Part shown: piece by piece, positions 7,496-16,200 of the stretch
Numbering within the stretch: the stretch's first letter is position 1
Layout of the letters: each line of letters begins with the position of its first letter
Program-made: the position numbers and the translations under genes
The notes under the pieces: generated by a model
Told to the model about the DNA's origin: nothing
Seen by the model: only the letters and a program-made list of their open reading frames with translations
Databases searched by the model: none
Origin: Thiohalocapsa sp963698775
GTDB taxonomy: Bacteria; Pseudomonadota; Gammaproteobacteria; Chromatiales; Chromatiaceae
Assembly: GCA_963698775.1 (NCBI GenBank)
Contig: CAVOSE010000004.1
Span: 1 to 64,000, forward strand
Length of the DNA stretch: 64,000 nt
Direction of reading: 5' to 3'

Positions 7496-9220
7496 CTACT
7501 TCTTAACAAGTTTCGGGGCTTTCCAGGACCCCTCAAGTGCAGCTTCCTTCGGCCAGTAAAGACGCATGTACATCGCGAAAGCTCCCTTGGGTGCGGGCAA
7601 CCAATTGGACTCCAACTCTTTGCCGGGCGATTCGTTCTGGATGTAGATCGTTAGTCCGCCATCGGCATCTTTCTTCATGTCCGGCAGCATCGGTGAGTTG
7701 ATGAGGTAGCGGTTGATCGGATTGGCCACCAGCAGGCTTTGCGGCAAGTCATACATGGTCAGCGACCAGAAGGCGTGAACTGGCGGGTACTGGCCGGCGT
7801 CAAAGTGCAGCGTGTAACGATTGGTACCGCTGAGTGGATTGCCTTCGCTGTCCACGCGATAGACCGGATACATTGCCTCCTGTTTGGCATTGCCGTAGAT
7901 GCCGATGGTTCCGATCCAGCGGTACAAGTAATTGTCCCCCAGATATTCGCGGCTGCCGAAGACGTCACCGGAGGTGATCTTTCCTTCGCTTAGCTCTTTT
8001 AAGCCACCCTCAAATGCCCGCCAGGCCTCGGCACGGCCCTGCTCGATGGCGGTCTTCATTTCAGGCGAGAGTTTGGCGGGGTCGAAGGTCTTGCCGCCTG
8101 CGACACCGATCTTGGAGAAACTTTCCCTGAGGGCCTTCTCGCTTGGCAACGTCGGACTGTAGCCGAGCACGAAGTTCATGATGTTGAAAAACTCCAGCGA
8201 AGTCTTCTCCTCGGGCTTGGTGAGTGGTTTGATGAAATCCACGACCGGTGCGGCTGGTGGTGGAGTTGTTCCAAGAAAAGCGGACAGAGGCTGCATCTTG
8301 TACTGCGCCTGGATCTTCTCGACGTTGACGATGTCGGCAGGATCGAATAACTGCGTGCGAAACACAACGTTGCCGAAGTACGTATCGGAGAAGTACACCT
8401 TCTTGATGCTCTTGGGCGTCTCGCCCTTCCAGCCCGGCCCGACGATCATGAAATTGCCAGCATCGTTGCCAGTCGTTCTCGAACCAGCGTAGCCGGTGAT
8501 GTACGTGTAGGCGTCCCAGATCTGGATGTCGTAGTAGCGCTTCTTCTCGATCGCCGGCACCGAAATCACAATCGGCTCTGCGCGCAGATCCAGACCCGCC
8601 CAGGAATATGGCGTGTCAGAATTGGGCGTCTGCACCGCAGTATCAGCCGGCGTGAAGACCTTGTTAATGTTCTTGATATGGTTCCAGGGCGCCTTATAGT
8701 TGGGATTGTTTTTGTCCACGTAATAGGCGTACTGGATGCGGTAGTTGTCCACCAGCGGGTAGCCGTAGGTGTAGGCTTCCTTGGCGATGGCGCGGGCGTC
8801 AGCCGGCGTGACCGAGTGCGAACTGGTGTTTGCGGAGGAAGCGGCGCCTTCTGAAACCGTGGTTGAAGCCTGCTCATTCTGTTTCATGGGCTCCCTGGCA
8901 CTCTCTGTCCCTGCATCGGTACCGCCGATGGCCAGCTTGTCGCCGACGTCGATGGTATCCGACGACAGCTTGTTGCGAGCCTTCAGCGCATCCACGGAAA
9001 TATCAAAGCGCTCACCGATCGCGATCAGATCATCGCCCTCGACCACGACGTAGGTGGCCGTCACGATGTCGTACTGGCCCTGGGCGTGGTGACGTGGCCC
9101 GTTATCGGCCGCTTGGGCGCTGCCGATCAGAAGACAGCTCGTCAGCGTCAGGACCGAAAGGACGGTCTTGAACCCTGTGTTGCAGGGCATTTTCAGGGTT
9201 GGAGATTTCTTGAGTTGCAT
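7496..9220 (-). CDS. Secreted LysM-DUF1254-DUF1214 protein 2
   Basis: 574 residues. Signal peptide and LysM module are virtually the same as in protein 1 (duplicated block). The rest is the classic subtype: AKEAYTYGYPLVDNYR and TPNSDTPYSWAGLDL in DUF1254, FMIVGPGWKGETP, then DUF1214 with FWSLTMYDLPQSLLV, the LINSPM... segment, YIQNESPG and ESNWLPAP...FAMYMRLYWP. Expected in the periplasm, held to peptidoglycan. Start at 9220 is supported by the AGGAAGG eight bases upstream. It faces protein 1 in tandem with 300 bases between them, each copy thus carrying the same promoter region. Confidence 0.87.
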   Translation of the reverse strand: MQLKKSPTLKMPCNTGFKTVLSVLTLTSCLLIGSAQAADNGPRHHAQGQYDIVTATYVVVEGDDLIAIGERFDISVDALKARNKLSSDTIDVGDKLAIGGTDAGTESAREPMKQNEQASTTVSEGAASSANTSSHSVTPADARAIAKEAYTYGYPLVDNYRIQYAYYVDKNNPNYKAPWNHIKNINKVFTPADTAVQTPNSDTPYSWAGLDLRAEPIVISVPAIEKKRYYDIQIWDAYTYITGYAGSRTTGNDAGNFMIVGPGWKGETPKSIKKVYFSDTYFGNVVFRTQLFDPADIVNVEKIQAQYKMQPLSAFLGTTPPPAAPVVDFIKPLTKPEEKTSLEFFNIMNFVLGYSPTLPSEKALRESFSKIGVAGGKTFDPAKLSPEMKTAIEQGRAEAWRAFEGGLKELSEGKITSGDVFGSREYLGDNYLYRWIGTIGIYGNAKQEAMYPVYRVDSEGNPLSGTNRYTLHFDAGQYPPVHAFWSLTMYDLPQSLLVANPINRYLINSPMLPDMKKDADGGLTIYIQNESPGKELESNWLPAPKGAFAMYMRLYWPKEAALEGSWKAPKLVKK

Positions 9221-9363
9221 CCGCAATACCTTCCTCATTTCGCTGGGTCACTGGGGTTTGAATCGAGTCAAGGGGCCTGGCTGCCGCGAGGCCCCTGTGC
9301 TCATGGCCGTTGTTTCGCCAAAGTCGTGCTCGCGTCGGTTGACGAGTTCGATCTTGCTCGGCT
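8851..9363. repeat. 513-bp direct repeat, copy 2: LysM module plus upstream DNA
   Basis: Partner of 6822-7334; includes the 5' part of LysM-DUF1254 gene 2 and its upstream region. See copy 1 for extent. The upstream end stops at the same base of the GATCTTGCTCGGCT sequence in both copies. Confidence 0.85.
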
Positions 9364-10099
9364 TTCGTCGGTGCTTTTTGCGGTCACGCGCGATGCTAGC
9401 GCTGGGCCGGCCCAACTGCCGCCCATTTCGCGCCATTCTTCCGCCCCCGATTTCTCGCGTCGCGCGGCCCGCCCATCTGGCGGAGGCGCTTGGCGTCCGG
9501 TATGCGATCTGCTTGGCGATCTCGAACCGGCTCTATTCAACAATCGTTGCGACGCCTGTGCGGCGCTCGCATCACCCCCGCTGCAGCGGCTCTGTCATGC
9601 GGACAAAGCGGGGACTGGATTGTCCGACCATGTCGTGTTGTCGCTCACTTTATTCTACGAGAACTCGTCAGAGTAATCCGCGCTGACCCTGCCTGTTCCC
9701 GCAGGAATTCCAGGGACAGAATATGTAACTCGTGGGCGTGGCGAGTGTCGGCTGTTCGCTCTACTGCGGACCTTCATCCCCAAGACATCAGCGGCTGGAT
9801 TGGGTCGCAATGGCAGACGATGGCCGATTGTCGGCAAGGGTCCCGGTGGCAGTGACATCCAACGCTGGCCACGTCGACGACGAGTTGAGTTACGCGCACT
9901 GCCCTCGAATTGCACGCGATGGATCAGGGCGTCAGTTTGTCGCGAAATGCCAAACCCGAGCCCCGGCGGTGCGTCAGAATGGGAACAGTTTACGCCACCC
10001 GCCGGTCGCTTCCTGATCCCGACAGGGAATCGCGCCATGCCCGTCATCACTCGATTTGCTCCTGACCCGGAAGCGAATCCCAACCGGATTGTTTGACCA
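9364..10099. other. Long intergenic region with REP-type repeat and shared regulatory site
   Basis: About 735 bases between divergent genes. No gene is convincing. Positions 9713-9800 hold the second copy of the GGACAGnATATGTAACTCG repeat. At 9938-9953 stands TGTCGCGAAATGCCAA, identical to a site at 16067-16082 (see separate entry). The stretch 9370-9660 shows codon-like bias in one frame but resembles no family I know. Confidence 0.45.
9938..9953. promoter_or_regulatory. Candidate AraC-type operator TGTCGCGAAATGCCAA, site 1
   Basis: An exact 16-mer shared with 16067-16082. It lies about 150 bases upstream of the 10.1-15 kb gene set, while its twin lies 120 bases upstream of the beta-barrel gene at the far side. 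The form TGTCGC-N8-AA is that of half-sites described for some AraC-family activators (for example pseudomonad ArgR). An AraC-type gene is encoded between the two sites, which makes it the natural candidate ligand. Confidence 0.45.
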
Positions 10100-10652
10100 A
10101 TGATTGCAACACGCAAGTTGATGACCACCGCGCTTCTGATGACAGCAGCCATCCCGTTATTTTTTGCCCTCTCCTCGGCAACTGCGGCGGAGCACGAAGG
10201 AACACAAACGGCCCGAGGCGCAACTGATGTTCGTGCAGACTGCCGATGCCTTGCAGAGCGACGACACCAAGTTGCGCCTTGTCGACGTCGCCGAACAGAC
10301 GGTCTATTTCTCGGATCGCCCCGTGCGTATTGCGGGGCACCTCCCGATGTCGGCCTATCTGGACGAATGGAAGGCGGGCGCAGGTCCGAACAACTTCAGC
10401 ACTGATCCGCCTAACGCCACGTTGTCGGTCTTTGACGGGGAAGGCGCCGGCAACACCCTGACCGTGGTCGAGATCAGTCATCCGGTCGTTGACGGCAACG
10501 ACCTCGTCTACGACTACAAGCTGATCGAGGGAGAAATGCCCGAGTCGGGCGGCGCGAACGCTTTGTTCATCGACTGGATCGGCGTCGGCGGCGGTGTCGG
10601 TCGCGGTTTTCACGGCGTCGGGCGCGGTGCTCGCGGGGTCGGCTGGCGTTGA
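10100..10652 (+). pseudogene. Small secreted protein of the DUF1254 neighbourhood, frameshifted after the signal peptide
   Basis: The ATG at 10100 opens a good signal peptide (LMTTALLMTAAIPLFFALSS, cleavage near ATAAEHEG). The mature domain is in the next frame from about 10195: EAQLMFVQTADALQSDD, then FSDRPVRIAGHL, ATLSVFDG, VVEISHPVVDGNDLVYDYKL and a Gly-rich tail with FIDWIGVGGGVGRGF. One surplus base near 10195-10225 accounts for the shift. The mature part would be about 140 residues. I recall this type of protein beside DUF1254 genes but know no function. Could be a sequencing error rather than a dead gene. Confidence 0.6.
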
Positions 10653-10725
10653 GGCTATCCGGCTCGAATCATCGCTCCGTCCGTAGCGACTTGAGGTGCG
10701 GGCCTACGCCCGACGGGATGCATTG

Positions 10726-12222
10726 ATGCGCACAATACACGGCATGCTATTCATCGCCTTGTCGATACTCGGCTTCGCGGCTGGCGCGAAGCAGCCGGCG
10801 GTGGTGTTGGTCGCCCAAGCAGAAAATGCGCGGGCTGTGGCGGATGCGGACGCCAGGGAACAGGACGCGCTGATGACGGGCATCGAAGCCTACATCTACG
10901 GCTATCCGCTCGTCACGATGGAGCTGACGCACCGGGTCTCGACGAACGTGGCCGCGCCCGAGGCCAGAAGGGCGCCGATGGGCCAGTTCGCGAAGGCACG
11001 CAGCTATCCCGATGCCTCATACAAGACCGTGACCGCGCCGAACGCGGACACGCTCTACACCCAGGCCTGGATCGATGTATCCAAGGAGCCCTGGATCGTC
11101 GGCATACCGGATATGGACGGCCGTTATGCGCTGTTCCCGTTCCTCGACGGCTGGACAACGGTCTTCGAGGTGCCAGGAAAACGCACCACCGGCACCGAGG
11201 CGCAGACCTATGCGATCACGGGGCCAGGCTGGTCGGGCAAATTGCCGGAGGGGGTGACCGAGTACAAGTCGCCAACGGGCATGGTGTGGCTGCTCGGCCG
11301 CATCTATTGCACCGGCACGCCCGAGGACTACGCGGCGGTCCACGCCCTGCAGGACGAGATGATTCTGGTGCCGCTTTCGCGTTACGGCAAGCCCTATGCG
11401 CCGGCACCGGGCAAGGTCGATCCCGAGATCGACGAGACGTCTGCGGTCCGCGAGCAGGTCCACGCCATGGACGCAGGGGCCTACTTCAAGCTGCTCGCCG
11501 AGTTGTTGAAGACCAATCCGCCGACGCCCGCGGATGCCCCGATGGTGGCCAAACTCGCGACCATCGGCATCGTACCCGGCCAGGACTTCGACCTGTCGCG
11601 GCTCGACCCCGCGGTGGCCAAGGGGCTTGCTCGTGCGCCCAAGCCGGCCCAAGAGCGGATCATGGGGTGGTTCACGGCCGGAATCAGCGCCGGAGACAAC
11701 GCCCTCATCAACGGTTGGACCTTTACCATCAAGACCGGCGTCTACGGGACCAACTACATCCAGCGGGCACTGGTCACCGCGATCGGCCTGGGTGCCAACC
11801 GGCCCCAGGATGCCATCTACCCGACCTCCGAGGTGGATGCGGAAGGCCAGCCCTACAGCGGCGCGAACCGATACCGGATGCACTTCGAGCAGAACGCGCT
11901 GCCGCCGGCCGAGGCCTTCTGGTCGCTGACCCTGTACAACGCCGACTATTTTTTCGTCGCCAACCCGCTCGACCGCTACAACCTGAGCTCCCGAAGCCCA
12001 CTCAACAGCAACGCGGACGGATCGGTCGATATCTTCATCCAGCATGAATCGCCTGGGAAAGACAAGGAAGCCAACTGGCTGCCGGCGCCGACGGACCGAT
12101 TCGTGCTGATGCTGCGGTTGTATTGGCCGCGGGAAAGGCCTCCGTCGATTCTCGACGGCAGTTGGCGGGTGCCGCCGGTGACGCAAGCGCACACACCATC
12201 GACCGGACCTGACAAGCACTGA
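10726..12222 (+). CDS. Secreted DUF1254/DUF1214 protein 3
   Basis: About 498 residues from the ATG at 10726 (an in-frame start at 10696 exists). Signal peptide LFIALSILGFAAGA. DUF1254 carries EAYIYGYPLVTMELT and TAPNADTLYTQAWID; then YAITGPGWSGKLPEG. DUF1214 shows FWSLTLYNADYFFVANP, IQHESPGKD and EANWLPAPTDRFVLMLRLYWP, and a Pro-rich end. No LysM domain, so a soluble periplasmic protein is likely. It is closest to protein 4, which starts 16 bases after its stop, and the two look like a tandem duplication in one operon. Confidence 0.87.
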   Translation: MRTIHGMLFIALSILGFAAGAKQPAVVLVAQAENARAVADADAREQDALMTGIEAYIYGYPLVTMELTHRVSTNVAAPEARRAPMGQFAKARSYPDASYKTVTAPNADTLYTQAWIDVSKEPWIVGIPDMDGRYALFPFLDGWTTVFEVPGKRTTGTEAQTYAITGPGWSGKLPEGVTEYKSPTGMVWLLGRIYCTGTPEDYAAVHALQDEMILVPLSRYGKPYAPAPGKVDPEIDETSAVREQVHAMDAGAYFKLLAELLKTNPPTPADAPMVAKLATIGIVPGQDFDLSRLDPAVAKGLARAPKPAQERIMGWFTAGISAGDNALINGWTFTIKTGVYGTNYIQRALVTAIGLGANRPQDAIYPTSEVDAEGQPYSGANRYRMHFEQNALPPAEAFWSLTLYNADYFFVANPLDRYNLSSRSPLNSNADGSVDIFIQHESPGKDKEANWLPAPTDRFVLMLRLYWPRERPPSILDGSWRVPPVTQAHTPSTGPDKH

Positions 12223-12238
12223 TTGCTGGAGAAGACCA

Positions 12239-13660
12239 ATGAGCCCGATCAAGCAGGCTGCCATGGGGCTATGCCTTGGGGCCATGGCTGCATCGCCGCT
12301 CGCAACCGCGGCGGACGAGCCCCCATGGCTTGGCCCGGTGGAGGCGATCAAGATCGCCACCGAGGCCTATATCTACGGCTACCCCCTGGTGACCTTCGAC
12401 ACGGCCCGCATGCAACAGACCAACGTGGCCGTGCCGGATGCGGAGCATGCGCCAATGGGGCAGATGATCCGCATGCGGACCTATCCCGCGGTGGACAACC
12501 ACTGCTGCGCCGCACCCAATGCGGACACCCTGTACACCGAGGCATGGCTCGATGTCTCCCGCGAGCCGGTGATCTTCAGCATCCCCGACATGTGGGACCG
12601 CTATTACATCGCCCCCATCCTGGACGGCTGGTCGGAGGTGATCGACGTCGCAGGGACCTACACCACGGGCGGGAAGGCGCAGACCTACGCCATCACAGGT
12701 CCGGGCTGGTCCGGCGAGCTCCCGGAGGGCGTGACGCAGGTCAAGTCCCCGACCGGAATGGTGTGGGTCCTCGGGCGCATCTACAGCACCGGCACCCCCG
12801 AGGACTATAAAGAGGTCCATGCCCTGCAGGACCAGTTCTCGGTGGTGCCGCTCAGCGCCTACGGCAGGCCCTACACCCCGCCTCCGGGCGTCGTCGATCC
12901 CGATTTCGACATGAAGACCGCGGTGCGCAAGCAGGTCAACGGCATGGACGCATACGCCTACTTCGAGCGCCTCGCCGATCTCATGAAGACCAACCCGCCG
13001 ACGCCGCAGGACGCGCCGATGGTCGCGCAGATGGCGAAGATCGGACTGGTCCCCGGACAGGCCTTTGACCCGAGCAAGCTGGACTTGATCGACCGCGAAG
13101 CCATCAGGTTGGTGCCCAAGCTCGCAGTCCTGGAAATGGGGCTGCACCTGAAGCGCCAGCCGACCACCAACGGCTGGCTGTACTTCATCCGTGGCGTCGG
13201 CGACTTCGGCACCGACTATCTATTGCGCGGCATGGCCAACCTGCTCGGCCCCGGTTGGAACCGCCCGCAGGATGCCGTCTATCCGCTCTCGCAGAAGGAC
13301 CCGAACGGGGACGACTACGACGGCGCCAAGCACAACTACGTGATGCGTTTCGAGAAGGGCCAGATGCCGCCGGCCGCGGCCTTCTGGTCGCTGACCCTCT
13401 ACGACTCCGACTTCTTCTTCGTGCCCAACCAGATCAACCGCTACGACCTGGCCAAACGCGATCCCCTGATCACCAACCCGGACGGCTCCGTGGAGCTGTA
13501 CATCCAGGCGGACTCCCCAGGCAAGGACAAGGAGGCGAACTGGCTGCCCGCACCGAAGGACAAGTTCGTGCTGGTGATGCGCATCTACGCGCCACTGGAA
13601 ACGCCGCCGTCGATCCTCGACGGCAGCTGGACGCCACCGCCGGTGAAGCTGGTTCATTGA
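12239..13660 (+). CDS. Secreted DUF1254/DUF1214 protein 4
   Basis: 473 residues with a short signal peptide ending SPLATAAD. Same motifs as protein 3 (EAYIYGYPLVTFDTA, NADTLYTEAWLDVS, YAITGPGWSGELPEG, FWSLTLYDSDFFFVPNQ, ANWLPAPKDKFVLVMRIYAP). GAGAAG stands upstream of the ATG. Proteins 3 and 4 share most of their length, so the pair may form a heteromer or have split substrates; this is inference. Gene order with the Cys-rich protein downstream suggests joint expression. Confidence 0.87.
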   Translation: MSPIKQAAMGLCLGAMAASPLATAADEPPWLGPVEAIKIATEAYIYGYPLVTFDTARMQQTNVAVPDAEHAPMGQMIRMRTYPAVDNHCCAAPNADTLYTEAWLDVSREPVIFSIPDMWDRYYIAPILDGWSEVIDVAGTYTTGGKAQTYAITGPGWSGELPEGVTQVKSPTGMVWVLGRIYSTGTPEDYKEVHALQDQFSVVPLSAYGRPYTPPPGVVDPDFDMKTAVRKQVNGMDAYAYFERLADLMKTNPPTPQDAPMVAQMAKIGLVPGQAFDPSKLDLIDREAIRLVPKLAVLEMGLHLKRQPTTNGWLYFIRGVGDFGTDYLLRGMANLLGPGWNRPQDAVYPLSQKDPNGDDYDGAKHNYVMRFEKGQMPPAAAFWSLTLYDSDFFFVPNQINRYDLAKRDPLITNPDGSVELYIQADSPGKDKEANWLPAPKDKFVLVMRIYAPLETPPSILDGSWTPPPVKLVH

Positions 13661-13808
13661 AGGTGCCCCTTAGCCCTGAACGCCCGGGCTCCGCGGAAGC
13701 ATTTGGACCGACATCGGACAACCGATGCGGCGGGTAGCGGGACGCGTATTTTTCCAACCTGACACCCGGATCGCTCGGGTGCCCTTCGACACAGAGCAGG
13801 AGATTCAC

Positions 13809-14792
13809 ATGCGCTTTACAACATCCAACCGGGACACCAGCCCCGCCAGTCTAACCTTCGGTATCCTCACGACCGCCGCGCTACTGGCGGGCAGCGGCAG
13901 TGCGCTGGCTGAGGACAAGATACGCGACGCGGTGGATGTCGTGCTCGAGTGCGCCGGCGACGTGAAGCGGCTGTGCGCGGATCAGATCATCGGCGGTGAA
14001 GGGCTCAAGGCCTGCATGAAGGACAACATCACGCAGCTGTCGAGTCCGTGCTTCGAGGCAATGATGACCGTGGTCACGGCGGGCATGACGCCGCCGCCGG
14101 ATTATGCGGCGACGGCGAAGAACATGCGCTTCGACGACCTGCGTGCTGTCCAGTACTGCGAACTGAACTTCATCTATGCCGATCTGCAGAACGAGACCCT
14201 GTACACGGAGATGTGGAATTCGACCGGCCTGAACAATGAGGTCGATCCGAAGAACACCTGCCCGGCGGATGTCTGGGCGAAGGTCGATTCCGCGGCATTG
14301 GCAAAACAGCATAACGTGATCGGCGTGTGGAAGAACGGACCCAGGGGCTGGACCATGGACTGGATCGACCTGCCGGTCGGTGAGGTGACGACGTTCGACG
14401 GCTGGCAAGGGCGGTGGATGGCCCGGCCCACGCTGCCCAAGGGCGTCAACCCGCGTGAAAAGGGATCGAGCGCCTACAAGCCGCTGATCGTTGATCGGAA
14501 ATCCACCATGACCTTCGAGAAAGGCAAGCCGGTGTTCATCCTCGACGGCCCCGATGGCACGCCTTGGGTGATGCAGGCGTTCGCGAAGATCGTCGATCCT
14601 ACTCTGACCTATGATGGACTCTACGACCTCGGCGCCAAGCTCAAGCCCGCCGAAGGCTGGTCTTACCGGGTCAAGGTGCTGGACGAGGACCTGACCATCC
14701 GGGCCGTGGGCGGCAAGGCGCATCTGGTCCAGGATGAGCTCGAGAACTCCTACGACGGCTGTACGGACGGCGCCTGCACCTACCAGCCGTAA
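13809..14792 (+). CDS. Secreted protein with GLG1-type Cys-rich repeat
   Basis: ATG at 13809 follows CAGGAG by six bases. Residues 1-35 form a signal peptide (ending SGSALAED). Next comes a Cys-rich GLG1-like repeat: VVLECAGDVKRLCADQ...GLKACMKDNITQLSSPCFEAM. The C-terminal 180 residues (WTMDWIDLPVGEVTTFDGW, then FILDGPDGTPWVMQAF and GWSYRVKVLDEDLTIRA) form a domain seen beside DUF1254 proteins but of unknown role. Twelve or so cysteines fit a disulphide-rich periplasmic or secreted protein. It ends the four-gene run before the AraC gene. Confidence 0.7.
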   Translation: MRFTTSNRDTSPASLTFGILTTAALLAGSGSALAEDKIRDAVDVVLECAGDVKRLCADQIIGGEGLKACMKDNITQLSSPCFEAMMTVVTAGMTPPPDYAATAKNMRFDDLRAVQYCELNFIYADLQNETLYTEMWNSTGLNNEVDPKNTCPADVWAKVDSAALAKQHNVIGVWKNGPRGWTMDWIDLPVGEVTTFDGWQGRWMARPTLPKGVNPREKGSSAYKPLIVDRKSTMTFEKGKPVFILDGPDGTPWVMQAFAKIVDPTLTYDGLYDLGAKLKPAEGWSYRVKVLDEDLTIRAVGGKAHLVQDELENSYDGCTDGACTYQP

Positions 14793-14899
14793 CCCCCGCA
14801 CGACGCGATGCGGGCGCGGGAAGGCGTGGATTTGAAACCGCCACGGCATTGCGTAGACTAAAGCGCCTATTGACTGCGCGATGATCCGACCAAGGCGTC

Positions 14900-15970
14900 A
14901 TGCAAGAAGAGCCTCCCCTGCTTGCCGACCCATCGAGTGATCCACCATTGGTGCGGGAAGGTTCGCTGCGCATGGCGCCGATCCTGCCCGTGCCAAGCCT
15001 ACTCGCCGAGTTTGATCTGGACCCCGCGGCGATCATCAAAGAGGCTGGCATGGACATCGGCCTGTTCGACGATCCGGAGCATTGCGTCCCGTTCGTCGCC
15101 GTCGGCCGATTGCTCGCGCTCTGCGCAGAGCGCAGCGACTGCCCCCACTTCGGGCACCTGCTCGGGGAGCGAGCCGGCCTCGATGTGCTCGGGCTGATCG
15201 GGCAACTTGCCAGCCTGGCACCCGACGTCGGTGCCGCCTTGCACCAGCTCATTGTGTACCTGCATCTGCATGATCGTGGCGCCGTGCCGGCACTCTGGAT
15301 CTCGGAGGACCGGGCCGTATTGGCCTACGTCATTTATCAAGCGGAGATTCCCGGCATCGAGCAGCTCTATGACAGCTCGTTGGCCATCATCTACAACATC
15401 CTGAAGACGCTCTGCGGCCCCGGCTTCCAGCCGCTCGAAGTCCGTATCAGCCGGCCTCGACCCGCGGACGTCGAACCCTACCGGCGCCTCTACCGCTCCC
15501 AGATCAGCTTCGGCGCGCAACATTCCGCGGTCGCGTTTGCGGCCAGTTGGTTGAAACAACCACTGGACGGCGCCGATGCGTTGCTGCATGCACAGTTCTT
15601 GCAGCTGATCGAAGGTCTCGATGCGCAGGGGGCAGGAGATCTCGTCTCGCACCTGCGCCGAACGTTACGCCGCATCTTGATCCAGGGCGCCGCTCCCGGC
15701 GACACCTCGCTGGCCCATATCGCGCGCCTATTCGCGCTGCATCGGCGCACGTTGAATCGGCGGCTGAAGGCGCTCGGCACGAGCTGCAAGGCATTGATCG
15801 AAGAGGCCCGCTACGATGTCGCCCGGCAACTGCTGCGCGACACCGACCTGCCGATCGCCGACGTCGCCGCGTCTTTAGACTACGCCGATGTCACGACTTT
15901 CACGCGCGCGTTCAAGCGCTGGTCCGGCGTCTCGCCGGGCGCTTGGCGCGCCTCGCCGCCGTTGCGTTGA
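14900..15970 (+). CDS. AraC-family transcriptional regulator
   Basis: 356 residues. The N-terminal half matches the arabinose_bd/OruR type (LLAEFDLDPAAIIKEAGMD, FVAVGRLLALCAERSDCPHF). The last 100 residues are a typical double helix-turn-helix: TSLAHIARLFALHRRTLNRRL, then LPIADVAASLDYADVTTFTR and AFKRWSGVSPGAWR. This group usually acts as an effector-responsive activator of adjacent genes. It sits between the DUF1254 genes and the beta-barrel gene; the identical TGTCGC-N8-AA sites at 9938 and 16067 are its likely targets. Confidence 0.9.
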   Translation: MQEEPPLLADPSSDPPLVREGSLRMAPILPVPSLLAEFDLDPAAIIKEAGMDIGLFDDPEHCVPFVAVGRLLALCAERSDCPHFGHLLGERAGLDVLGLIGQLASLAPDVGAALHQLIVYLHLHDRGAVPALWISEDRAVLAYVIYQAEIPGIEQLYDSSLAIIYNILKTLCGPGFQPLEVRISRPRPADVEPYRRLYRSQISFGAQHSAVAFAASWLKQPLDGADALLHAQFLQLIEGLDAQGAGDLVSHLRRTLRRILIQGAAPGDTSLAHIARLFALHRRTLNRRLKALGTSCKALIEEARYDVARQLLRDTDLPIADVAASLDYADVTTFTRAFKRWSGVSPGAWRASPPLR

Positions 15971-15999
15971 CGAGCTGGTCACGCATCTCTGCGTACTGC

Positions 16000-16092
16000 A
16001 TTGCAAAACCGGACCTGATACCACTCCGCGCCCTTGCAAAACCTGGCACCACTCCACGCCCACACCTGTCGCGAAATGCCAAGCCCACGACC
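16000..16092. promoter_or_regulatory. Candidate regulatory region: direct repeat plus TGTCGC-N8-AA site 2
   Basis: An imperfect direct repeat (TTGCAAAACCGGACCTGATA... and TTGCAAAACCTGGCA..., each ending CCACTCC.CGCC) covers about 16003-16060, followed by TGTCGCGAAATGCCAA at 16067-16082. The 10-mer GGACCTGATA at 16013 reappears inverted at about 16122. Direct repeats of this spacing upstream of a gene that follows an AraC gene are typical activator binding sites. Confidence 0.45.
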
Positions 16093-16200
16093 CCGCAGCC
16101 ATGCACAATGCGGAAGCGATATCAGGTCCGCCTCGGTATACCCTGCGGGGTCCTAGGCGGACCGTCTTGACGACACGATTTTTCGACAGGAGTTTGCCCG

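Noticed and set aside
11017..12360. 447-residue open frame on the minus strand
   Set aside because: Antisense to DUF1254/DUF1214 protein 3, which has a signal peptide and family motifs.
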